From: UBA1783 sp964449115
Lineage (GTDB): Bacteria > Bacillota_I > Bacilli_A > Erysipelotrichales > Erysipelotrichaceae
Length of the DNA: 64,000 nucleotides
Assembly: GCA_964449115.1 (NCBI GenBank)
Contig: CAYUXW010000001.1
Location: forward strand, 23,419-87,418
Direction of reading: 5' to 3'
In this document: positions 16,965-25,151 of the stretch, piece after piece
Layout: each line of letters opens with the position of its first letter
Position numbering within the stretch: the first letter of the stretch is position 1
The notes under the pieces: model-generated
What the model saw: only the letters and a program-made list of their open reading frames with translations
Databases searched by the model: none
Told to the model about the DNA's origin: nothing
Position numbers and translations under genes: made by a program

Positions 16965-18281
16965 TTACTCCTTTACTGGTTTTGATTTTATTGTTCCATC
17001 GCTGAATCTTGTTTCTAAATAAATTGAATAATCAATATCTTTAACTGATTTTAATATTTTATTGTTTTGACTTGCTACTGTATATCCTCTTTGTAATGTC
17101 TTCAAAGGTGAATATGAATCCAGCAAATCAATACTTTTAGATAGATTGATCCTATTTTTTTGCAATATATTATCCAATGTTCTATTAAGCAGATATTTAG
17201 TGTTAGATAGAAAATCACGATTATGCTTGACTAAGGTTTTTAGTGATAATTGTAAAATCTTTTTTCTATTTATTATATTCTGATTATATAGTTCACTTCT
17301 CTTCTTTAAACTTAAAGCGCTTATTTTAAGAAAATTACTAATTTTAATCTGATGCTGATCAATTATATTCTTATAATTATTCAATCTATTATTGTAATAA
17401 TCCAGCAACTGATAATGCTTGTTGATATTATTGTCAATTGTTTGAACAATAATGTTTTCACACTTATTTATAATATTCAGTATTTCCCTATAATCAGGGG
17501 TTGCCTTAGCTGCAGCAGCAGTAGGTGTAGCTGCTCGAAAATCAGCTACCAGATCGGCTATAGTAAAATCTATTTCGTGACCAATTCCAGTGATAATTGG
17601 TTTGTTACAATTAAATATCGCTTTAGCAATGCCCTCATCGTTAAAGCACCATAAATCATCAATTGACCCTCCCCCTCTAGCTAAGATAATAACATCAGCT
17701 GTTGTTTCATCAGCCTTTTTTATGGCACTGATAATTGATTCAATAGCCTGTTGTCCTTGCACTATGGCGTGTATCTGAGTAGTTTTGACAATCGGCCAGC
17801 GATTATATATGGTTGTTAAAATATCCTGTAAAGCGGCTGTGTTGGCTCCAGTGATGATTGCTATTTCGTTAGGAAATTCAGGTATTGGTTTTTTATATCT
17901 ATTATCAAAATAACCTAGTGGTTCCAGTTTTTTCTTGGTCATTTCAAATTGAATATAAAAATTACCTTCACCATCTTCTTTCATACTGCTAACAATCAGC
18001 TGCAGCTGTCCCTGTTTTTCAAAGACATTGATACTTCCAGTAACTATTAATTTATCACCATTTTTGGGTATGAAGGTACAATGTTGGTTAAATCCTTTAA
18101 ACATGGCACAGTTGATAAGAGCATCTTTGTCCTTCAAAGTAAAATACCAGTGTCCTGAGTAATGATTAGTAAAATTTCCAATCTCACCTTGGATACTGAT
18201 ATTCTTTAAAACAATATTATTAGACAGCTCATTTTTAATGTAGCTGACTAATTGACTGATAGTCCAAATATTATTTCTCAT
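16965..18281 (-). CDS. xseA: Exodeoxyribonuclease VII large subunit
   Basis: Catalytic subunit of ExoVII (438 residues). An N-terminal OB fold (about residues 5-100: ISIQGEIGNF, GHWYFTLKD) precedes the nuclease domain with NEIAIITGANTAALQDIL, DVIILARGGGSIDDLW and GIGHEIDFTIAD, then a long coiled-coil that binds XseB. Two adjacent ATG codons exist (18284 and 18281). I prefer 18281, because it forms a TGATG overlap with the nusB stop and leaves a better distance to AAGG. Confidence 0.95.
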   Translation of the reverse strand: MRNNIWTISQLVSYIKNELSNNIVLKNISIQGEIGNFTNHYSGHWYFTLKDKDALINCAMFKGFNQHCTFIPKNGDKLIVTGSINVFEKQGQLQLIVSSMKEDGEGNFYIQFEMTKKKLEPLGYFDNRYKKPIPEFPNEIAIITGANTAALQDILTTIYNRWPIVKTTQIHAIVQGQQAIESIISAIKKADETTADVIILARGGGSIDDLWCFNDEGIAKAIFNCNKPIITGIGHEIDFTIADLVADFRAATPTAAAAKATPDYREILNIINKCENIIVQTIDNNINKHYQLLDYYNNRLNNYKNIIDQHQIKISNFLKISALSLKKRSELYNQNIINRKKILQLSLKTLVKHNRDFLSNTKYLLNRTLDNILQKNRINLSKSIDLLDSYSPLKTLQRGYTVASQNNKILKSVKDIDYSIYLETRFSDGTIKSKPVKE

Positions 18282-18658
18282 CATACCTTGTCTAACACAC
18301 CATTGATGAAGCGTGGTGCCTCATCATCACAATATTGTTTAGCTATTTCAATAGCTTCATTAATAATAACAGCTTTATCAATTTCCTTTAAATTTAACTG
18401 ATGGGTAGATAACAATAGCAGAGCCTGCTCGACATAGCCTAATCTTTTAAATCTATAGTCAATAAGTAATGGTTCTATCTGTTTGATTAATAAATCAAGT
18501 TCATTAATTACCCCTATAGTATTAGTAACTATAAATTCAATCGATTCCTTATCATTGATATCAATGTTATCTTCTAAAATATCATCAATTTCTTTTTCGG
18601 TTAAAAGATATTGATAAATACAATTCATAATACGAATTCTTTGTTCTCTTCTTGTCAT
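18281..18658 (-). CDS. nusB: Transcription antitermination factor NusB
   Basis: Small (125-residue) all-helical protein that with S10 (NusE) binds boxA RNA in rRNA leaders. Family features are RREQRIRIMNCIYQYL at the N-terminus, EQALLLLSTHQL in the middle and AIIINEAIEIAKQYC-type sequence (here AVIINEAIEIAKQYCDDEAP) with RFINGVLDKV at the end. It lies between an Asp23-family gene and xseA, the same order as yqhY-nusB-folD-xseA in Bacillus but without folD. Confidence 0.92.
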   Translation of the reverse strand: MTRREQRIRIMNCIYQYLLTEKEIDDILEDNIDINDKESIEFIVTNTIGVINELDLLIKQIEPLLIDYRFKRLGYVEQALLLLSTHQLNLKEIDKAVIINEAIEIAKQYCDDEAPRFINGVLDKV

Positions 18659-18664
18659 AGAAAA

Positions 18665-18991
18665 TTAAATATAGAAACCTCTGACATCAATGTTTACTAT
18701 AACATCATCAAAATCAGTCATATTATATATACCATTGACAATATGCTTTTGTACTTTTCTACAGATTTCATTGACATTATTACCTGTTTTTACCGTTATT
18801 TTTAAATCAATGTTGATTTTTCCATCTTCAACTTTACAGTTTACATTCTTTTTGAATCTAGTAGCAGGTACTATCTTTATTCCAGCAATATCTTCTAATG
18901 AAAATGCTGCAATTGACTCAAAAACAGTGGTAGATAAACCAATAATACCAATATGTTGTTCACGATTTTTTGCTACGATATAATCAGCCAT
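18665..18991 (-). CDS. Asp23/Gls24 family protein (YqhY-like)
   Basis: A 108-residue Asp23-family protein, the same position as Bacillus yqhY upstream of nusB. Typical family sequence is the central KINIDLKITVKTGNNVNEI followed by VQKHIVNGIYNMTDFDDVIVN. Family members are linked to envelope stress and lipid metabolism, but the exact role is unsettled. I chose the ATG at 18991, preceded by GAGGTGA; an in-frame GTG at 19000 is part of that ribosome site. A weak promoter (TTTATT, 16 bases, TAAAAT) lies just upstream, so a new transcript may begin here. Confidence 0.85.
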   Translation of the reverse strand: MADYIVAKNREQHIGIIGLSTTVFESIAAFSLEDIAGIKIVPATRFKKNVNCKVEDGKINIDLKITVKTGNNVNEICRKVQKHIVNGIYNMTDFDDVIVNIDVRGFYI

Positions 18992-19041
18992 AAAATTCAC
19001 CTCATCTAATATTTTATCACATTTACTATGATAATAAAACT

Positions 19042-19710
19042 TTATATAAATATAATCTTGACTTTCTTTTTATCTGGAAAGTCAATTGTGTTGTTTTTAA
19101 GTAAATACTTTTCAAAATTAATCAAGACATCATATTCTCCCTTTAAAGGTATAATATTATCTGTGCTTATTGTACAATTTTCAATTGATGCTTCAATAGA
19201 ATAATCATGATTCAGCAATTGTTTTGCTAAATCTAAATTTCCTTCTCTGATTAAATTACCAATTAAAGTTGAACTTATCTTCTCTTCATTGTATAAAACA
19301 TGTTCTAAAACGATTACTTTGAAGTTCTTTAGATTTGTTTTAAATAAATAATCGGAACTCCCCTGTCCTTTATGAGCAAATTTAAAATCTTTGCCACAAA
19401 TCAAGGTATCCAAATTAAAATTATTCAAAAATAATTCAATAAATTTTTCTTTACCAATATAACTTATCTCTTTACTGAAAGGTATAACAATTATCTCTTT
19501 AATTCCCAAACTATATAAATACTCTTTCTTCTGCTTTAAGGTTGTGAGATATTGTTTTTTCTTATTAGAAAAAATAACTTCAGGATCAGGGTCAAAGGTA
19601 ATCACAGCAGGTATAAATTTGTTGTTAGACAATTCAACTACTCTTTTTATTAATAGTTGATGGCCTTTGTGGACCCCATCAAAATTTCCAATACAAGCAA
19701 TTCTTTTCAT
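19042..19710 (-). CDS. ribF: FAD synthetase domain protein (RibF-like, kinase domain not recognisable)
   Basis: The N-terminal 180 residues match the FMN adenylyltransferase half of RibF: CIGNFDGVHKGHQLLI, AVITFDPDPEVIF, ICGKDFKFAHKGQGSSDYL and SSTLIGNLIREGNLDLA. In bifunctional RibF about 120 more residues form riboflavin kinase with a GRTLGFPTAN motif. Here only about 50 follow and that motif is absent; PLKGEYDVLIN may be a remnant of the kinase barrel. The protein (222 residues) is therefore predicted to convert FMN to FAD only. The ATG at 19710 overlaps the truB stop as TAATG, with GAGGG 8 bases upstream. Confidence 0.85.
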   Translation of the reverse strand: MKRIACIGNFDGVHKGHQLLIKRVVELSNNKFIPAVITFDPDPEVIFSNKKKQYLTTLKQKKEYLYSLGIKEIIVIPFSKEISYIGKEKFIELFLNNFNLDTLICGKDFKFAHKGQGSSDYLFKTNLKNFKVIVLEHVLYNEEKISSTLIGNLIREGNLDLAKQLLNHDYSIEASIENCTISTDNIIPLKGEYDVLINFEKYLLKNNTIDFPDKKKVKIIFI

Positions 19711-20558
19711 TACCATAACCCTCTTTTACAATAGTATAAACCATCTTCTCTATTTTTCTGATAAGCAGCTATAATTTCTTTTTTATTAGTAATCATAACA
19801 ATATCATCATCACAGAAATCAAAATTCATTTTATGGCCTTGATAAATTCTTGTCAAATCATCAAGTTCAATATATCTGTAATCTGTAAGCACATCATATG
19901 AAGAAATCAATTTATAATTACCTTCAGCTATTTGTTTTAAAGTAAATGCTTCATCCAATGAAAATCTATCTATTTTTGTTCTGGTCAGTTTTGTCATTAC
20001 TGCAATGTTGCCAGTTTTCTCTGCAATATCCTGAGTTAATACTCTAACATAAGTACCTGTTGAACATAAGACTCTGAACAATACTCTATCGTCTGTATAT
20101 TCAATTAATTCTATTTCCTTAATTTCAATTTCACAGCTTTTTCTTTCAACTTCAATGTTTTTTCTAGCCAGTTTATATAATGGTTTACCATCCAGTTTTT
20201 TAGCTGAATACATAGGTGGAACCTGCATTGATTTACCTAGAAAATTATTTAAAACAGCAATCAGTTCTTCTTTGGAAATTTTATTTACTTTTTTTTCTTC
20301 TTGAATTATTCCAGTTACATCTAAGGTATCAGTTCTTTGACCAAATTTCATTTCACAGATATATTCTTTAAAGTGCTCTAATATATAGGGCAAAATTTTC
20401 GTAGTTTTTCCAACAGTTAAAATCATTAAACCATCTGCTATTGGATCAAGGGTTCCCGTATGACCAATTCTTTTCTGATTTAACGTTTTTCTTACTTTTA
20501 CAACTACATCATGTGATGTAATACCTATCGGTTTATTTATTAAAATTACTCCATTCAT
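19710..20558 (-). CDS. truB: tRNA pseudouridine-55 synthase
   Basis: TruB (282 residues) makes pseudouridine 55 in the T loop of tRNAs. N-terminal VILINKPIGITSHDVV, the catalytic aspartate in GHTGTLDPIADGLMIL, PMYSAKKLDGKPLYKLAR and CSTGTYVRVLTQDI are all present. I chose the ATG at 20558 (AAAGGG 7 bases upstream); the frame extends to 20591 but without a site. It forms a two-gene unit with the FAD synthetase. The truB-ribF pair normally follows rbfA; here they are 5.5 kb apart. Confidence 0.95.
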   Translation of the reverse strand: MNGVILINKPIGITSHDVVVKVRKTLNQKRIGHTGTLDPIADGLMILTVGKTTKILPYILEHFKEYICEMKFGQRTDTLDVTGIIQEEKKVNKISKEELIAVLNNFLGKSMQVPPMYSAKKLDGKPLYKLARKNIEVERKSCEIEIKEIELIEYTDDRVLFRVLCSTGTYVRVLTQDIAEKTGNIAVMTKLTRTKIDRFSLDEAFTLKQIAEGNYKLISSYDVLTDYRYIELDDLTRIYQGHKMNFDFCDDDIVMITNKKEIIAAYQKNREDGLYYCKRGLW

Positions 20559-20623
20559 GAAATTACCCTTTAAATAATAGCATATTTTCAACTAAAATGA
20601 GATATAATATTTGTGGTGAAACT

Positions 20624-21373
20624 ATGAGCAATATTAAAAAAGTATTAGGATGTCTAAGAAGAGCTGACAATGATTATAATCTGATCAATGAAAACGATAA
20701 AATATATGTTGGAATATCAGGTGGAAAAGATTCATCAGTTCTTTTATATTGTCTTTATCTATATCAGAGATTCTCACAAAAGAATTATCAGCTAGTTCCT
20801 ATCTATTGTGACATGGGTTTTGGTGATAATAATATTGATGAATTAGTAGAGTTTTTCAGGCAGTTTAATTTGGAAATAATCAAATATCCAACACAGATAA
20901 AGGAAATACTGCAACTACATCTCACCAAAGAAGGCAAATATGAGTGTTCATTATGCTCAAAACTGAGAAAAGGTGCCATTATTGAAGCAGCTAAAGAATA
21001 TGGTTGTAATAAAGTAGCTTTTGGTCATCATTCAGATGATGCTGTAGAAACCTTATTTATGAATATGATACACGGTGGAAGGATAGCTACATTTTTGCCG
21101 GACATCTACTTATCAAGAATGGATGTAAACTTAATAAGACCTTTAGTCTATGCTTTTGAGAGTGATATTTCTAAAGCCATTAATGATCTGAAAATTCCTA
21201 TTGTTAATTCTGGATGCATTAATGATGGGAATACTGAACGTGATAACATTAAAAAACTACTAGATGATATTTATAACACTTATAAATGTCGTGAAACTTT
21301 TCAGCTTATGCTGAGAAATTATAAAAAAGTCCAGATTTTTGAGCCAAAAGAAAAAGAGTCTATAGATGATTAA
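20624..21373 (+). CDS. TtcA-like PP-loop tRNA thiolation protein
   Basis: A 249-residue ATP pyrophosphatase. The PP-loop is GISGGKDSSVLLYCL. A CSLC pair followed by SKLRKGAIIEAAKEYGCNKV and FGHHSDDAVETL matches the TtcA/TtuA group that thiolates tRNA using an iron-sulfur cluster; a further Cys is in NSGCIND. The exact target (C32 in TtcA) is inferred. I chose the ATG at 20624 with GGTGA upstream. An in-frame ATG at 20597 lies upstream of a TATAAT (20603-20608), which is probably this gene's -10. A terminator shared with the next gene follows. Confidence 0.83.
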   Translation: MSNIKKVLGCLRRADNDYNLINENDKIYVGISGGKDSSVLLYCLYLYQRFSQKNYQLVPIYCDMGFGDNNIDELVEFFRQFNLEIIKYPTQIKEILQLHLTKEGKYECSLCSKLRKGAIIEAAKEYGCNKVAFGHHSDDAVETLFMNMIHGGRIATFLPDIYLSRMDVNLIRPLVYAFESDISKAINDLKIPIVNSGCINDGNTERDNIKKLLDDIYNTYKCRETFQLMLRNYKKVQIFEPKEKESIDD

Positions 21374-21403
21374 TTATAATTATATTAAAATAGACTCTTT
21401 TTT
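21351..21403. terminator. Bidirectional terminator between ttcA-like gene and lipoprotein gene
   Basis: AAAAAGAGTCTAT (21351-21363) pairs with ATAGACTCTTTTT (21390-21402) across a 26-base AT-rich loop. A and T runs on the two sides make it usable on both strands. The ttcA-like stop lies in the loop. Confidence 0.8.
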
Positions 21404-21407
21404 AAAT

Positions 21408-22664
21408 TTACTCAGCTACTTTTATAAATACATCCCCAGATTTAGAAGATAATATATTTGCATCAAGCCTTAGTTCGTTGATAGATTTGATAGTAACCGC
21501 AAATCCATCAGGTTCAGCACCATTAGTCCAGACAGCTTTAAAGGCTTTATTTCTATTTTGCCAATTCATTGAAGTTCCGGAAATACGATGATACTCATTA
21601 AGTATAGCTTTTTTAATAGTACTACCATCCATATAGAATTCATGTAATTCAAAACTCCAGTTTTCATGTAAAATTATATAACTTCCGTTAGCTATATTGA
21701 CGTAAACTCCTTCAAAATTCGAATTAACATAGCTTTTTACCATTTCATTGTAGTCGATGCTATAAGCACTGCCATCCCAATATAATTCAAAATACTCTTC
21801 ATAGACGTCTTTTACATATTTATATCTATCTTCATAGGTTACATTATATTTATATCTATAATATCCACTCATTCCTAGATATTCAACTTTTGTTACAACC
21901 ATCCCTGGTTTAATATCTTCAACAAACCAGGCAACTTCCTGTTCAGAATCACTCCATTTTTGTTTTTCTGGAGCTTTATAGCCATAATCGGCTGCTTTCT
22001 TGTTTGGATCATAGTTATTACTTAAAGTAGTAGCTGATGAATCTCCTCCAGAATCACCACCTGATGAACCTTCGCCAGAATCTCCAGAAGAGCCTCCACT
22101 TGATATGGTATTGACTACCACCTTCTGCAGTTCAAGTTTGCCATCTTTTACAGCTGCTTCACCATCATATTCAGCAATATACTTTCCATCACCAGAAACA
22201 TATTTTACTAAAAACTTTATTGTATCTTCTTCTACTTCTTTGGAGATCAGCGTATAGGTACCGCCCATACCAGAAGTAACATTCTTGTCAACTCCTTCCA
22301 GAAGGTCTTTAAATACGCTTGGACCAAGATCCTTCAGAGTGTGATTGAATTCAATTATTTCAAATTTCTCAATTACCCAGCCATTTTTGGTAGCAACTGA
22401 TTTTACCTGATACTTTGCTTCATAGTCATACAAAGCTGAACTGCCAACATAGCTTACAACAAGCTCATCAGTCTTCTTATCACAGGTTCTTGAAACTATT
22501 GTGTATGTACCAGTATAATCGTTATTATCCAAAATAGAATCCTGCCCTTTCAGATACTGCTCAATAGCATTTTCAGCGATAGGCTCAAGTGTTATTTCTT
22601 TATTGCATCCAAATAAAGATATTAGCACTAAAGAAACAACAATCAATTTAATAAATTTTTTCAT
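21408..22664 (-). CDS. Secreted lipoprotein, tandem paralog 1
   Basis: A 418-residue lipoprotein of unknown function. The signal peptide is MKKFIKLIVVSLVLIS, followed by the lipobox LFGC (Cys20-21). The mature part has two related N-terminal units of about 75 residues (each with a GTYTxxS start: GTYTIVSRTCDKK and GTYTLISKEVEED), then a Gly/Ser linker (SSGDSGEGSSGGDSGGDSS), then a variable segment, then a conserved C-terminal domain beginning NFEGVYVN. The ATG at 22664 has GGAGGG upstream. The next gene upstream is a close paralog. The envelope location is clear; the ligand or partner is unknown. Confidence 0.8.
   Translation of the reverse strand: MKKFIKLIVVSLVLISLFGCNKEITLEPIAENAIEQYLKGQDSILDNNDYTGTYTIVSRTCDKKTDELVVSYVGSSALYDYEAKYQVKSVATKNGWVIEKFEIIEFNHTLKDLGPSVFKDLLEGVDKNVTSGMGGTYTLISKEVEEDTIKFLVKYVSGDGKYIAEYDGEAAVKDGKLELQKVVVNTISSGGSSGDSGEGSSGGDSGGDSSATTLSNNYDPNKKAADYGYKAPEKQKWSDSEQEVAWFVEDIKPGMVVTKVEYLGMSGYYRYKYNVTYEDRYKYVKDVYEEYFELYWDGSAYSIDYNEMVKSYVNSNFEGVYVNIANGSYIILHENWSFELHEFYMDGSTIKKAILNEYHRISGTSMNWQNRNKAFKAVWTNGAEPDGFAVTIKSINELRLDANILSSKSGDVFIKVAE
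21970..22160. repeat. 191-base exact direct repeat, copy 1
   Basis: Read base by base, this segment is identical to 23264-23454. It spans the linker-coding part of both lipoprotein genes (the KAADYGYKAP stretch back through the Gly/Ser linker). Confidence 0.95.
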
Positions 22665-22707
22665 AATATATTTTACCCTCCTTGTATTTAACAAATGGTT
22701 TATTTCT

Positions 22708-23961
22708 TTATGGAACTTTTATAAATGTATCTCCTGATTTAGAAGATAATATATCTACATCAAGTTTTAATTCATTGATAGATTTGATACTTATCGCAAA
22801 TCCATCAGGTTCAGTACCATTAGTCCAGACAGACTTAAAGGCTTTATCTCTATTTTGCCATTTCATTGAAGTTCCAGAAATTCGATAATACTCATTAAGT
22901 ACAGCTTCTTTGATTGTACTGCCATCCATATAGAATTCATGTAATTCAAATTTCCAGTTTTTATGCATTATAATATAGCTTCCATTGGCTGTATTGACAT
23001 AAACTCCTTCAAAATTGGCCATAACATCAGTGCTGATTGGATTTGAAACTGTAGTTTTCAGTCCTTCTGGCAAATCAAATAACCAGTAATTCCAGACATG
23101 GACATCTGTTACATATTTGTAAACATCTTCAAAAGTCACATCGGTGTTAATAATTGTTCCACTCCATGAATGGATGATTACTTTTGTCACAATAACTCCA
23201 GGTCTTTCTTTTTCGATATAATTTTTAATTAAATATTCATCACTGCTGAAAAACGGTTGAGTTGGAGCTTTATAGCCATAATCGGCTGCTTTCTTGTTTG
23301 GATCATAGTTATTACTTAAAGTAGTAGCTGATGAATCTCCTCCAGAATCACCACCTGATGAACCTTCGCCAGAATCTCCAGAAGAGCCTCCACTTGATAT
23401 GGTATTGACTACCACCTTCTGCAGTTCAAGTTTGCCATCTTTTACAGCTGCTTCTCCATCATATTCAGCGATATACTTTCCATCACCAGAAACATATTTT
23501 ATTACAAAACTGACTATGCCATCTTTTACTTCCTTGGAGATCAGCGAATAGGTACCGCCCATACCAGAAGTGACATTCTTGTCAACTCCTTCCAGAAGGT
23601 CTTTAAATACGCTTGGGCCAAGATCCTTCATAGTATGATTACTGTCAACTATTTCAAATTTTTCAATTACCCAGCCATTTTTGGTAGCGACTGATTTTAC
23701 CTGATATTTAGCTTCATAGTCAAATAGAGCTGAACTACCAACATAAGATACAACAAGCTCATCAGTCTTCTTATCACAGGTTCTTGAAACTATTGTGTAT
23801 GTACCAGTAAAATCATTATTATCCAATATTGGATCCTGCCCTTTAAGATACTGTTCGATAGCATTTTCAGCGATAGGATCAAGTGTTATTTCTTTATTGC
23901 ATCCAAATAAGGATATAAACACTAAAGAAATAACAAAAATTAATTTAAGAATTTTTTTCAT
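22708..23961 (-). CDS. Secreted lipoprotein, tandem paralog 2
   Basis: A 417-residue lipoprotein with the same plan as its downstream neighbour: signal peptide MKKILKLIFVISLVFIS, lipobox LFGC, two related N-terminal units, Gly/Ser linker, a variable segment (SSDEYLIKNYIEKERPGVIV in this copy) and the shared C-terminal domain (NFEGVYVNTANGSYIIMHKN). The two proteins are near-identical except in the segment after the linker. The ATG at 23961 is preceded by AGGAG. A frame extension to 24030 is not needed. A promoter candidate lies at 24002-24030, and both genes may share it. Function unknown. Confidence 0.8.
   Translation of the reverse strand: MKKILKLIFVISLVFISLFGCNKEITLDPIAENAIEQYLKGQDPILDNNDFTGTYTIVSRTCDKKTDELVVSYVGSSALFDYEAKYQVKSVATKNGWVIEKFEIVDSNHTMKDLGPSVFKDLLEGVDKNVTSGMGGTYSLISKEVKDGIVSFVIKYVSGDGKYIAEYDGEAAVKDGKLELQKVVVNTISSGGSSGDSGEGSSGGDSGGDSSATTLSNNYDPNKKAADYGYKAPTQPFFSSDEYLIKNYIEKERPGVIVTKVIIHSWSGTIINTDVTFEDVYKYVTDVHVWNYWLFDLPEGLKTTVSNPISTDVMANFEGVYVNTANGSYIIMHKNWKFELHEFYMDGSTIKEAVLNEYYRISGTSMKWQNRDKAFKSVWTNGTEPDGFAISIKSINELKLDVDILSSKSGDTFIKVP
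23264..23454. repeat. 191-base exact direct repeat, copy 2
   Basis: Identical to 21970-22160, 1294 bases away in the same orientation. The surrounding coding sequence is similar but carries scattered substitutions. Confidence 0.95.
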
Positions 23962-24001
23962 AATTTTTAATCTCCTAATAATAAGCATTATTTTTATGTA
24001 G

Positions 24002-24030
24002 CTTATAAATAACATTACTTGTCTACTCAA
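24002..24030 (-). promoter_or_regulatory. Candidate promoter for the lipoprotein pair
   Basis: On the minus strand TTGAGT (24025-24030), a 17-base spacer and TATAAG (24002-24007). The 266-base gap 23962-24227 otherwise holds only AT-rich sequence with short weak inverted repeats and the psuG terminator. Confidence 0.45.
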
Positions 24031-24206
24031 AATTATTGTAAAACAATTTTGTATAGGTTTATATTTTAGATTTGGTTAAAATCCAAACATATAATTCTTT
24101 TATATTTTTTTACAACATTAAATTATTATATCTGATTTATAATTTGTTATTTTTTTAACTAGATCTTTATATATAAAATATATCATTTATAAAAAAAGAA
24201 GTAAAT

Positions 24207-24230
24207 AAAAACAGTTCTTTCGAACTGTTA
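24207..24230 (-). terminator. Terminator of the psuK-psuG unit
   Basis: Stem AACAGTTC / GAACTGTT with a 4-base loop (GAAA on the minus strand), followed by a T run on the minus strand. The psuG stop overlaps the stem. Confidence 0.9.
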
Positions 24231-25151
24231 TTTCTTTAATTTGGCATATTCTACTGCAATTTCACTGGCTACTCTAGCATTGTTATAAGCTAACTGCAAG
24301 TTAGATGCAAATGACTCACCTTTAGTCATATCTTTGATATTAGCTAATAAGAATGGTGTTGTTTCTTTTCCTTTTATACCCTGCTCATCAGCTAATTTTA
24401 ATGCATTATTGATAACATTTTCCATTTCATCAAAGTCTAAAGAATATTCTTCTGGAATTGGATTAGCAATTAATACTCCACCATTCAATTTCAAATCCCA
24501 TTTAGTTTTCAAAATCTTAGCAGCTGTTTTAGCATCTGGCAAGTTATAATCAACACCAAAACCAGATTTTCTTGTATAGAAAGCTGGAAAATCATCAGTT
24601 TTATAGCCTAAAACTGGAACACCCATTGTTTCCAAATATTCCAAAGTTAAACCTATATCTAAAATAGATTTACATCCAGCACCTACTACAGCTACATTGG
24701 TATGGGCTAATTCCTGTAAATCAGCTGAAATATCCATAGTTTGCTGTGCTCCTCTATGAACTCCTCCAATACCGCCTGTAGCAAATATAGGAATACCAGC
24801 CATTTCAGCAATCATCATGGTAGTTGCAACTGTAGTAGCTCCATTTTGTTTTGTAGCTATATATGTAGCCACATCTCTTCTAGAAACTTTGCCAATATTT
24901 TCAGCTTTACACATCAGCATCAGTTCATCAGCATTTAAACCTACTTTTAATTTGCCATCAATAATAGCTGTAGTTGCTGGAATTGCTCCTGCTTCTCTGA
25001 CAATTTTTTCAACATTATTAGCAAATTCAACGTTTTCAGGATAAGGCATACCATGTGAGAGAATCGTAGATTCCAGCGCTACGACTGGTTTGCCATCTTT
25101 AATTGCTGAAGCTATTTCATCAGTAATACTCAAATACTTTTTTAATTTCAT
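24228..25151 (-). CDS. psuG: Pseudouridine-5'-phosphate glycosidase
   Basis: Splits pseudouridine 5'-phosphate into uracil and ribose 5-phosphate (307 residues). Family motifs are ALESTILSHGMPYPENV, IPATTAIIDGKLKVGL, SRRDVATYIATKQNGATTVA, TGGIGGVHRGAQQTMDISAD and AGCKSILDIGLTLEYLETMG, close to full conservation. The start overlaps psuK by 4 bases. With psuK it forms a complete cytoplasmic pseudouridine salvage pair. Confidence 0.96.
   Translation of the reverse strand: MKLKKYLSITDEIASAIKDGKPVVALESTILSHGMPYPENVEFANNVEKIVREAGAIPATTAIIDGKLKVGLNADELMLMCKAENIGKVSRRDVATYIATKQNGATTVATTMMIAEMAGIPIFATGGIGGVHRGAQQTMDISADLQELAHTNVAVVGAGCKSILDIGLTLEYLETMGVPVLGYKTDDFPAFYTRKSGFGVDYNLPDAKTAAKILKTKWDLKLNGGVLIANPIPEEYSLDFDEMENVINNALKLADEQGIKGKETTPFLLANIKDMTKGESFASNLQLAYNNARVASEIAVEYAKLKK

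Noticed and set aside
20597..20623. Upstream ATG for the ttcA-like gene
   Set aside because: A TATAAT promoter element lies between it and the ATG at 20624, so it would not be transcribed; no ribosome site.
21970..23454. Repeat pair considered as a transposon or CRISPR repeat
   Set aside because: The repeats lie in frame within two homologous genes, so gene duplication explains them; no array and no transposase.
23962..24227. AT-rich gap tested for a riboswitch or small RNA
   Set aside because: Only short weak inverted repeats (for example TTTGG-7-CCAAA near 24071-24087), a promoter candidate and the psuG terminator are seen; no known motif.
24741..25044. Two overlapping plus-strand frames inside psuG
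   Set aside because: Antisense to highly conserved psuG coding sequence; no start signals.
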